DNA from: Heligmosomoides polygyrus polygyrus
Taxonomy: Eukaryota > Nematoda > Chromadorea > Rhabditida > Heligmosomidae
NCBI GenBank assembly: GCA_947396885.1
Contig: OX377202.1
Location: 110,564,221 to 110,628,220 of the forward strand
Direction: 5' to 3'
DNA length: 64,000 nt
The notes beneath the pieces were generated by a model. It was not told the origin of the DNA, did no database searches, and saw only the letters and a list, made by a program, of their open reading frames with translations. A program made the position numbers and the translations under genes. Shown here piece by piece: positions 45,666 to 56,400 of this stretch (position 1 is its first letter; every line of letters starts with the position of its first letter).

Positions 45666-47321
45666 TTGTAAAAATTGATTTTTGTAAAAAAAATTCTAAA
45701 AATTTTTCGTAAACACATTAATCCCATACAAGTTATAACTATTTACTGAGAAAGCAAGTCTGTTTCTAAATAACTCTAGTACAGGCGGTTGGGAGTGGAC
45801 ACACCAAGAGGAAGGGTTGGAACGCGCATCCCGTTATAAGATGGACCCCTCTTTTTGGGATTATTGCAACTTTCCTTCTTTGACTTTCTACTTCAATGGC
45901 CTAAAAGTTAGCAAAAATCGAAAAGGGAAAGAAGTGGAACACACCTTCCAGTAGAACAGATCATTTTCTTTCAAATGATATATAACATAATGCAAAAGAC
46001 TGATGGAAGTCCATAACAAAACGTTTAAAAACTGCAAATTTAAATCCCAACCAAATATTTATGTGGTTAAGAAGGAAGTCGTACTGTCGTTTCCGGATCG
46101 TATCGGGGAATACAGGGAAAACAGCTTCGAGGTCTGAAGACTTGCCGAAGTTGGCTGGAGCGGTGTGTAGTTTCGAGATCACATCCAACGGTTGGCCACT
46201 GACCTCTGACCTACGGAGCAGTCGATGACCTCGGGGTGGCGTCTGCCTTCTGCTTCCCGCCGCTCAGGCGGAATGCGTGTTCCATCCTTCTCCAGTTGAC
46301 GTTTACACACCCCTCAGCTGAGCTCTTTGCGAATTTTGAGGGACCATATCTGTCCATGCAGGTGATACGAATTGATCCGCCAATTTGTTTCGTCTTGATG
46401 GATGCCCTCGTTGGTGTAAGAAAGAATTCCCTGTTGGGTTCCTGTTTCAGAAAGCTGAAGTTTCCCCATTTGGAATGTTTCGAGTCATGGAGAACTGAGT
46501 CCAGGAATCCAACTATAGCTGTCTATCTTTGTGCCTGACAACGCTGAATTGGCATCGGCTACTGAGCATGAGGTAAGTGAGCGTTTACATTTTTGTCGTT
46601 TCGCTGTGTTTCACGATTTCGTCCCATTTTTCGTCAAATGTTCGATACTTCCCCGGATGAGCTCACAGCACGGGCATACGATGGAGACTAGTGGCGAGCA
46701 ATCCCGAAGTCCCTTCTCTTGCCCTTTTCAGTGGCTGTTCCTCGTCGCATTAGTAAGGGAGGCCTCCGCATGGGCTCATTCCGGAAAGTACCGACTTTGT
46801 ACTGATGTGCGTTAAGGTTTCCTCTTCAAATCGCTTGCTCTTCTAAACGCATCTATAGATCTTTCTATCTTCTATCGCTCCATTTTTCATTGTAGATGTG
46901 TTTTTTTTTGTTGGAAAGGGAGCACTGTAATTTTTTGTGAGTATGGATCTAAAGGGTAGTTCTTCCTTCGCATCATCAGAGCGCCCCGTCGCGGTTAAGA
47001 CGGCAAAAGTTGTTTCCTAGGAGTTTCTTAGGATTCCTGGTGAATTACTATTTTGCTTCATAATCGCTGCTCTTAAATGTTTTGTCAAAAATCAGATCTA
47101 CTTAGCGGATCTATATGAATGCATCCAAACAAAAGTTTCGTTACATCTTTATGCATGCTTAGCAAATTCTCAGTATTCTTCTCTGCAACTGAAATTCTAT
47201 TCCAGATCTGTTGCTTTTATTGTCTCCGTCTATGTTGCTTGAAAGCTACATATTTTCATGTAGGCGATCGTTTTACGATGAAAGGTCGACTGAGCGACCA
47301 TTTCATTGAAGACCTCCTCTA
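45666..47321. other. intergenic, no gene recognised
   Basis: A 100-codon frame at 46236-46538 and a 94-codon frame at 46531-46815 have no domain I recognise and no convincing splice partners. A short real exon here cannot be excluded. Confidence 0.4.
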
Positions 47322-48228
47322 TTAAGGGGGGGGGGCAAAAGTAATGAGACAAAATGAAAAAAAATCTTTATCTCTTTATAACTCAATTACAACTCAACGA
47401 TGCTGAGGAGCGTATTTGCCATTAAAGGCAAGGACCTTGCTGCCATCGCTCAGCCAACTTCCTGATCCCATCCTTCCAGAACTGCTTGGGCCTGGTCTTG
47501 ATCAACTGCTCGATTTGGTTGTCAAGGACTGCTTGGGTTCTTGTGTCCCTTCCGACTAGGAAGTTCTGTAGGCTCAAGTAGTAGTGGTAGTTGCATGGAG
47601 AGATGTTCGGCGAACACGGTGGGTGAGGCATGTGAACGTAGCCCAGCTGGCCAAACTTATGCGTGGTTACTTGTTCCCGATGGGGTGCGGCGTTGTCGAG
47701 GAGGAGAACCTTCTTGAAGCGCTGCGAATGAATAAGAGCGAATCGCCGGCCCATCTCTTCAATTTCGTTCACCATGGCCTTGGAGTTCATCGTAGTGCTC
47801 TTGGGAAACAGTCTCCGGTAAACCGATCCATGGGCGCAGACCCAAAAGCTCCAAAGATGCTTCTCGCCGTGAACATCTCGCCGAACGAAGGTCGGTAACA
47901 ATTCACCAGGCCTCACCCAGACTCGCTGCTTGGCAGGGTTAAGGTAGAAGACGTACTTCTCATCCTGCGTGAATATTGAGCCCAGGCTGCTCGGGATTGG
48001 GAATTGGGGGAGATTTGCGCGACACAGTTCGACTCGTCAGATTGAGGCTTCGGCATGAGACAGGCTGCGGTTTTGGCCTGCTTCTGGAAAGGGCGGAAGT
48101 GGTAACTTCTCAGATGGGCTTCAGTAAGTAGCATACAAACATACAAATACAACAAGTACGAATCCAGACTCCAGCCACGAGATATATGGACACGGCATGG
48201 GGTGTCTCATTACTTTTGGCCCCCCTAA
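47322..48228 (-). mobile_element. 0.9-kb mariner with G-rich ends, copy 1
   Basis: TA-flanked; TTAAGGGGGGGGGGCAAAAG on the left and CTTTTGGCCCCCCTAA on the right. The copy is 907 bp, about 350 bp shorter than a full mariner, and shares its layout with 56207-57117. The transposase lacks most of its DNA-binding domain. Confidence 0.88.
47422..48155 (-). pseudogene. mariner transposase fragment with Asn at third catalytic site
   Basis: The clean part (47916-47422) begins at MRPGELLPTFVRRDVHGEKH and includes LLLDNAAPHREQ (second catalytic Asp) and HPPCSPNISPCNYHYYLSLQ, where the third catalytic residue, 34 residues later, is Asn. Upstream, a frame change separates LTEAHLRSYHFRPF and the SQDEK-like first motif. 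The N-terminal helix-turn-helix is missing. Confidence 0.85.
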
Positions 48229-49030
48229 TAAATGCTGTCATTCAACAAAGATGCTATAAAGACGACAACACACGAATTTGCAACAATCACAGTCTTCAAA
48301 ACAATAGTGCTAGTGACGCCTCATGGCATCGGATGTCCGTGGTGGAAGCGAATCTGATCTCTTCTATATGGGAACAGGAGCAGCAAAAAGAAAGGAACAA
48401 TTTCCTCCTAAAGCTATTCGTAACGATAAACTATTGCGGATTTGCATAAAAAGAAATGTGCCTCATTGAAGTGACGGCGAAATTTGTATGAGCTTTAATC
48501 CAGGACGGATCTAGGTCTGCCTTAAAGGGAAATTTTTCCGACGTCTAAATTATGTGATTGTGTTTTTATGACGTTCTCAGGGCATCGCCTTGTTTATTGA
48601 TGACCTGAACGTCATCTGCATGAAATTTTGTTGTTATTTTGTTATTTATGTGACTGAGCCCATGGTAGCACACTGTCGGTAGAATTGCTAGGATGCAGGC
48701 GTCGATCCGCTCGTTACAATTGGGACGTCGTATTCTCGTTGGAGCGCGCTATTATCAAGATCATTCTATGAGGCCCGAACAGCTTGAAAGCTCCCTCTTG
48801 TATGTTTTAAGTTAGCATGTACTGCCAAAGGTATACATGGATCGCCACCCTCACAACAATATGTTTACTAATATTACTATTACTTTCACTAATATTTACT
48901 AATATTTACCTTACTAATGTTATTATATTTCATCGCTTGAATATGTTTATGATGCATTTAGTTGTCATATACTAGTTATATTTAGTTGTCATATAGTCAT
49001 ATACTATCATGCTCTTCTTATATTACCAGC
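48229..49030. other. intergenic, no gene seen
   Basis: AT-rich, with tandem-like ATTTAGTTGTCATATA words near 48955-49010 just before the LINE insertion. No coding signature. Confidence 0.45.
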
Positions 49031-50175
49031 AATAAATTGTATCCGAGAATTTCTAACAGGAAGAACTTATCAGGTTAAGGTGAAGGACCAGTTTTCCGAT
49101 GTTTCCCAGCTTTAAGTGGTGTTCCTCAATGAGGTGTTTTATCACCAATCTTATTCTTGTAATATACCTATGAACTCCCTAACTGCATAACTAATTTGGG
49201 AGTCACTTGTAAAATGTATGCTGATGATGTAAAAATCTACAGAAGAATAGATGGTGCACAGGATTCAATGTCCGTCCAGACGGCAATAGATTTTATTAGT
49301 TCTTGGGCAGCAAGATGGGAGTTGCCGCTTGCAGCTGAAAAGACGCACTTTCTAATCATTGGATCTAGGTATCATACCCAAACGCCGACGTATCGAATTA
49401 ATGGTCAGGCTCTGAAAAAGGTAGATGAAGCTCGTGACTTGGGTCATATTATAACGAGTGATTTGTCTTTTTCAAAGCACTGCCAACTTTTGGTGAAGAA
49501 GGCAAGATTACGTATCTATAACCTGTTCAGGGCTTTGAAATCCTGTATTCCCAAAATCTACATACCGGCTTTCAAAAGCTATGTTCGACCTATCGTTGAA
49601 ACTGGAACTACAGTATTCAATCCTTCTAGAAATAGGGATATCGATCTTTTGGAAAGCGTCCAAAATAGCTTCACGAGGAAGCTCATGATAAGATGTTCTT
49701 CAGTTGATTATAGCTTGATTCCAAATGTTTCCCAACGGGCTGAGTTCTTTGGTCTTCCATCATTGAAGAACAGAAGGAAAACTGCTGATATTGTCATGAT
49801 GTATAAAATTCTGTCCAGGAAGTTATCAATCAATCCGGAAGATTTCTTTGAAGGGATGCTGACAAAATCCTTAAGAGGAAAGCTTAAGCTTCGAGTGTCG
49901 ATTGCTAAGTCACGGATTAGGTCAGATTTTCTAACCTACAGGGTTCTCAAAGAATTCAACTTGCTGTTTGGCAAGTACGACGATTTGGCGAGACTGTCTG
50001 TTCACGTGTGTAGAAGGTCTACTGCATGTTGAACTCCGTGAATATGCTACTACTCATGCATCGTTTAACAGTGGTTGTTGATTGTTATGTTTTGTGCTAG
50101 AAATGTTTTTATTCGTTTCCTTTTTAACATCATTGATGCTAGACTTTGTTCTACGCCAATAAATGAATAAATATT
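49031..50175 (+). mobile_element. 5'-truncated CR1/Jockey-type LINE
   Basis: Encodes the second half of a non-LTR reverse transcriptase, beginning at CIREFLTGRTYQVKVKDQ and running to a short 3' UTR ending in AATAAATGAATAAATA. The abrupt 5' start is typical of target-primed insertion. It lies downstream of gene C, on the opposite strand. Confidence 0.85.
49196..50032 (+). pseudogene. LINE reverse transcriptase, C-terminal 278 codons
   Basis: Contains the catalytic box KMYADDVKIYR followed by WELPLAAEKTHFLIIG, GHIITSDLSFSKHC (thumb region), YVRPIVETGTTVFNP and LMIRCSSVDYS. This order and wording fit the CR1/Jockey group. Upstream codons (49045-49195) continue the palm but carry a frame change and stops (SGVPQ, then TGA). 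It is therefore dead, although the last 278 codons are open. Confidence 0.85.
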
Positions 50176-50219
50176 AAGAGTAAAGGACGATATACTCGTC
50201 TTATATTATCAGAAATAGA

Positions 50220-50295
50220 AGGGTAAAGGGTTAATCAATCGTCTTGAGGATGCGCCACGCATTCTACTTCAACGGGATGTTGTGGAGGCATCGAA
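50220..50295 (-). repeat. SINE-2 3' fragment
   Basis: GAGGATGCGCCACGCATTCT and TTCAACGGGATGTTGTGGAG match the tail portion of SINE-2 in reverse orientation. Confidence 0.6.
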
Positions 50296-50428
50296 TAAGA
50301 TAGATTTCAAATAACTTATCTTTCAGTAACCTCAAGCACCCGTTAGAGGTCGATGTAGTTTGCGAACAGTCCCCTCCTTCTACTTCATTCCCATAAGAAC
50401 TTCATTCAGCAAGTCACATGTAATAATC

Positions 50429-50434
50429 TTTATT
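50429..50434 (-). terminator. polyadenylation signal of gene C
   Basis: AATAAA on the minus strand beginning 4 nt after the gene C stop. Short 3' UTRs are common in nematodes. Confidence 0.7.
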
Positions 50435-50437
50435 CTC

Positions 50438-53400
50438 TCACGAACCCGACAACTCGGAGACTTGATTCGTCCTCATCCCTGAGATAAATATCGACGGTGC
50501 AGGTGTGGCTTCCTTTCGACGACAAATCTGGAGTCCCGAGAAGGTGTAGATACGGTAGTCCTTGAGGAACAGCACTATGACAATGGGGGCGAAAAAGGGA
50601 AAGAGTGTGAGCAGCATGGTGATCGTGTACGAGACGGCAACAGGTGCAGTAAGACCGGCGAGCAGAAAGACGTAGGCGACGAACGTCGGGCTGTGAAGGA
50701 ACGTGAACGGGCACGCAGTCTAAACTTGATGTTGTCAGACAGAAAAAAATTAATATTTGTAATAAAAAAATCGTGGCCTCTGTCAAAGAAAAACGGCACT
50801 CAAAAAGTTTCACGAATCATTTTCGGCTCGTGTTCTTAGAACTTATGATGAGGCCTCCTGGTCTGGAATGCTTTTCTTCTGGTGATTTTCACCTTGAGGA
50901 CTAACCTGTTGTTAGTCGGAGAATGTCACTAGATGATCAAGTCTAAAGTGCGTTGAGTCAAACCTAGACTCAACTATCCTAACTATAGCAGCAGGTACGA
51001 TTGCCCACTCTCCTACAGTATCAGTGCAGCTGGTCTCAATCTTCATGTGAAAAAGAAGCAGACTTGACTGACGATCAGCGCCAGGCCCGCTCCACATACA
51101 TTCAAAAATTTTTGTTCTCCAGAAAAACGACCCATTCTTAGAGCGCTTGATGACCGCAGATGAGCCCTATATGGTAACAGAGAGCGAGGGCATGTCAGAG
51201 CGGGTAGGTCTTCCCTAGGCTGTGATAACGACTTCGTGATCCTGAGAAGGTCGGATCCACTTCCGCATCTTGCAACCCAGTAAACCTGCCACAGTCGAGT
51301 CCTACTGTCGCGATTTAGACATTTTATTTGAAAAGTTGCGAAAGATGTGGCGGCAGCGGCGAACAGAAGGAGTCCGTCCTACTTCAAGACAGTGCTCAGC
51401 CTCATTCTTCGGAAGTCAGCCGGCAGAAATTACCACAGTTAGGCTTGAGGTTCTCCATCACGCTCCTTATTCTCCACATCTCTCCCAACTGGCTATCGCT
51501 TTCTTCGAGCCCTAGAGGCAAACGTCTATCGCAGCAGTTTCATAATTTGGACCCCTTCAAGCCGCCCTCCGAAAGCTCTTCAATCCTTGTGATCATGATT
51601 TTTATTGAAGGGGGTTATACGTCCTAAAAAAACGTTGGGAAACCAGCATTGGGTAGAGTATTTTGATGTATAATGTAGTACATGGGCAGTGTTATGACAT
51701 TTTGAACTACGACGTCCATTTCGGTAATTATTTTTGCAACAACCTAATAAATACTAATAATATTACTACAAATATTATTTACGTACATAATCCTCATTTC
51801 ATTTTTATGGAAAAAGCATGCATTACATACACAACGACACACTATAAAAGGATAAAATATAAAGGACGGCGTCACTCAATCCCTTTTGGGATGCGCCATG
51901 CATTCTACTTCTACGGGATGTCGTGGAGGCGATATGAATGCGTATTTGGCCATACAATGACTTGCGGTGGCCAGCCGATGAACAAGACAGCCCTTCATCC
52001 TTCCCAGATACGTCTGATACCAATTCACTGACCCCGAAGGGATGGAAGGCTTGGTTGGCCTGTGCGGAAAATCCGAACCAGGAACCTGGTATCGGGTGAA
52101 CGCGACCGTCGGCGCCTCATCCGACTACGCTACACGCTTCCAACGACACACTAGACAATGTAAATATCAGGCACGAAAGGAAACTTAGAAAATACCATTA
52201 AAATGAATATTACATAGAAGAAAAAACCGTCAAGGCCAACATAACTTGAATATATCTTCAACATTTCTGAGCTTCGAAAGATGGTAGTACTGATACGACT
52301 TTTAAGGGCTCCTTGAAAGTTCATTCCTCCTACTTCCCTCTAAAAAATCACGTAAGCCTTCAGTAGTAGCACATAGAGCGAGAGCTTACTACAAGACTTC
52401 TGCTAGAACTGCTACGTCTAGGAAAGGCTATACTATGAGGGATAAAACCGAAAAAAGAGCTTAAATATTTTAAAATACCTAAAGTGTAGAAACTCTACGT
52501 ATCACGGATAGACGCACCTGAAGCAGCAATAGGGCGAACATTTGCTGGTGAAGTTTGCGAAGGCTCTTGCTGAATGCGCCTCGCTTTAGAGTTCTGTTGA
52601 TACTTAGGCCTGACTGTACCATAATAGTGGCAACAAGCGACATCAGAATCACGAGCTCAACGATGAGGAATAGGTTGAGTGGTGTGACGCTGTACTGAAA
52701 GGAAGAGTTATGACCGTGAGGACATTTTTGTGAGGAGCTGAAACCTCTCAGAAATGCTGCTAATGATTCGCAAGAAGTGACATCGTATATACTTGCGATC
52801 TAGATCTTTGATTTTTCGCAATTTTTCACGTAACATTTTTACCTGCAAACACGCTGTTTAGGTGGATGGAAATATACTGATAGAAATATATTTTTAGTAC
52901 AAATTTTGGTCAATAAAAATGAGAAAAAAATTCGAATTGTGGAGCATGAAAAACGGAATGTTGTTGTAAGCTCGGAAGTCTTGTACGAGAGATATGAATT
53001 TGTAGGGGCTCCTGGCAGCGGAATAGAAGTCGGCGGCTCCAACGTGCATCCCCATTCGCGTTTCTGACCAGGGATGGGTCTCAGGCATAGGTCTGAACGG
53101 CGGAAATGGATAGTACTGCGAGAATCTCCCCTTTTCATATAGTAGAAAAACATGTTTCGTTTTTGCCGAGTCCTTGAACCAAAAGAGCTAAGGGCCCTCC
53201 AAGGCGGGGTGCAGTAGCGCACCGTCAGCACGTGCCCATGCATGCATGCATGCGGGCGCTGTTGTATGAGACGCGGCAAAAGGGTCCGCGGCAAGCGAGT
53301 CGGTAGCTCAGCAGGGTGTGAGGCTGTTTCAAAGTTGCTAGGCCAGATGTTCGACTCCCGTGCTATGCACTTTTTTTTGCATTTTTTAAATAACCGCTGT

Positions 53401-56400
53401 CTCCTTCACCAGTTTGCTTCCTACACATCTCCTACACATTTATTTCACTCTAAATTGTCAAAAGGGTCAGATTCGTGATGAACATCTCAGATTCGTGATC
53501 AATACCCCGTGACCTCCACAGATTTAGTTACCCGTAGTTGCTGTAACCTACCGTATTCGGCATAAATTTCAAGAACGGATGTCAGATTCGTGATCAGCAC
53601 CCTAAATAATCTCCCCCTCCCTGGGCGAGGTTTGGGCGAAAAATTTTTTTCGACCTCTCCTCGACCTCTGGAGTCGTGTAAGTACAGTAGTGCCTTGATA
53701 TCGGTTTGTATCAGCTTACTTCCTACACATCTCCCACACATCTATTTCACTCTACGTTCTCAAATAAGGGTTTACTTCGAGCTGTGCTTTTGTCACTTTT
53801 CTCACTTTTTGTATTATTCAACGTTGTGTTTTTCAGCGTTTGTCAAACACTGACCTCACAACAGGTACGGGTTACAGCAAGCACGGACGACTAGGACTGT
53901 CGAGGTCATAATCATCGATATTGAGCAAACTTCTCCCAAGGGCTTATTTGGGGTGCTGATCACGAATATGACATTCGTTTTTGAAATTTCGGCTGATTAC
54001 GCTAGGTTACAGCAGGTATGGGCGACTGAGTTCGCCATCAGCACCGCTGTCGAGGTCATGCGATGTTGATGGCGAATCTGGGGTGCTGATCACGAATCTG
54101 ACCCTTGTGACAATTTAGAGTGAAATAAATGTGTAGGAGATGTGTAGGAAGCAAAGCGATGAAGGAAGCAGCGGTTATGAAAAGATGCAAAAATAATGCA
54201 CAGCTCGAGATTCGAACATCTGGTCTACCACCTTTGAAGCAGCCCTTCAACCTGCTGCGCCACCGACTCGCTTGCTGCAGAGCCTGCAGCCGCGCCCCAT
54301 GAAAAAGCCGCGTAAGCACGTGCTGACGGTGTGCTACTGTACCCCGCCTTCGAGGGCCCGTAGCTCTTTTGGTTCAAGGACACAACAAAAACGAAACATG
54401 TTTTTCTACTATATGGATGGTGGAGATTCTCGTAGTACTATCCATTTCCCCCGTTCAGACCTACGCCTGAGACCCTTCCCTGGTTAGTTCGGGTTCCGTC
54501 AAAGCCACACCAGCACCCATCCCTCCGGGGTAGGTGAACTGGTACCGGACTTGGAAGGGTGCACCATTGGCCCATCGGCTGTTCTCCGTAATCATTCTAC
54601 AGGCCAAATATGTATTCAGGGTTGTCTCCAAGATCTCCCGTGGTATTAGAACGCGTGGCGCATCCCACATGGGGTTTAACTGACGCCGCGCTTTGCCCAC
54701 TACGTGACTGCTAGATAACCTAATTGCTCACCTTCAGCGAGAATCCGACCTGTGCGCACTCCAGGGATTTGACTCCAGTAGTTTGAGCAATCATTCCGCC
54801 TATGTCCGCTATGAATCCCTTGCTCGGCCAAAGCGCTACACAGACGATGAAGGCCCAATTACCAACGACAACTGCGTTGAGAACGATCGCAAAGTACACA
54901 TATTTTGGCTTCAGGTAGCGTTGAAAGAAATGAGGTCTGAAATTAGGACATAAAATTACATTTAGGAAAAGTAGGATAAGCATTATATTATTAAAGAATT
55001 TCTAGAGCAAACTGTCGATGAAGGACGGTTTTTACTCCAAGTCGCGAATATGGGCAGCTTTGGGAAGTGAAAGTGCGTTAGCTACCATTACGAATACATG
55101 CTCTTATTATTGACGCAGCCCCGATTTGATGCGGTCTGATTGGCTGACGCGTTCCTTGCTTCCCATGCTGCCCACATTCGCGACTGGCCCTAGTTTCGAT
55201 TTTGATTTTAAAGCTGTTGATCTAGAGGCAACCACTTCAGCTTTTCTTATTACTTGTTTTCATGGATGGAGATTGGCACAGTTGCAGGGTGCGGTATCAG
55301 GGAAATCGAAACGACATTTAGGCAGGTTAAACTACGGACTGAATAATTTTTTGTTCAAAGAAAGTTAGGTATATCTTTCTTTGAAATTTTTAGTTCACCT
55401 GCCCCAATAAGTGTATTAGTCTTATGAAAATTTATTTCCTGAGAAAAGTGATGAAGTATAGTTTGTCTTAAAGCACAGCAAAGAAGCAATCATATAGCGC
55501 TTTTAAAACCAAATCGCGGCATGCACTGGAAGAGTTTTCTATTTGATTGGTAGTGTAAATGCTGCTTACGTGAAGCGTCCAAAATGGGGATATGTGTGTT
55601 CCTAAGAATTGTTCTTGTTATATCGATTAGAAGCGTGAAACTCCATGCATGCAGAACTTTCGTTTATCAATAGAATAAAAATCATAACGTCATGGACGAT
55701 GTCATGGCGCACTCTCTTCTCTTGGCACTCAAAAACTGGTCGCCTTTCTGCTCTTCAAGACAGGTCTTAAGCAACCATTTTTCCTCAAAAATGACAAGTC
55801 TATAAATTTTTGAACGATGTGTTCTTTTACTGGGTAGGTGATTTAAAGTTCGAACACTTCGATATGGAAGAGTTTGCTTCGATTTCAAAAATCTTACGGG
55901 GAAAGGTTCCCAACTCATGGTGAGCTTTTGCGATACTATTTTGACAGGATGTAGGGCCCTGTGAGCGGAGTCCAGAACCACAGTCAGTTTTTGCTGAGCG
56001 CTTTTTTAAAAACCTGAAAAAGAGGTGTGAAGGCGTGTGCGATCGGTGGGAGTGCCACCTCGTAGGAGCACACCGGCGGGCCTTTCAGTTCGAGTCCGAG
56101 TGCTGTCAATACTTTTGCACGTATTAGTTTGTTGTTATCACGCTTTCTCATGATCTTCTTCTTCTTCTTCTTATTCTAATTGTGTCGTCGCAAGGCGTAC
56201 CATATATTAGGGGGGGGGCCAAAAGTAATGAGACACCCCATGCCGTGTCCATATATCTCGTGGCTGGAGTCTGGATTCGTACTTGTTGTATTTGTATGTT
56301 TGTATGCTACTTACTGAAGCCCATCTGAAAAGTTACCATTTCCGCCCTTTCCCGAAGCATGCCAAAAACCTCAGCCTGTCTCATGCCGAAACCCCAGTCT

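Larger units (their letters stand above)
53067..54487. mobile_element. fold-back element FB1, copy 2
   Basis: Terminal arms ACCAGGGATGGGTCTCAGGC and, mirrored, GCCTGAGACCCTTCCCTGGT, each followed by TGTTTCGTTTTTG-type words; arms are about 160 bp or longer. Inside lie two tRNA-like segments in opposite orientation (53297-53375 plus, 54200-54275 minus) and several GTCAGATTCGTGATCA words. Related to 37435-38529. It occupies intron 3 of gene C. Confidence 0.8.

Noticed and set aside
46236..46815. Two adjoining plus-strand frames as a possible gene
   Set aside because: No recognisable domain, no conserved splice context and ordinary frame lengths for the base composition; recorded as unassigned.
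50430..50813. 127-codon minus-strand frame read as one protein
   Set aside because: Its middle is out of frame with the receptor; the true coding part is exon 5 of gene C (50719-50438) in another frame.
53297..53375. Possible functional tRNA gene
   Set aside because: A and B boxes are present but the acceptor and anticodon stems do not pair well, and the segment lies in a repeated fold-back element.
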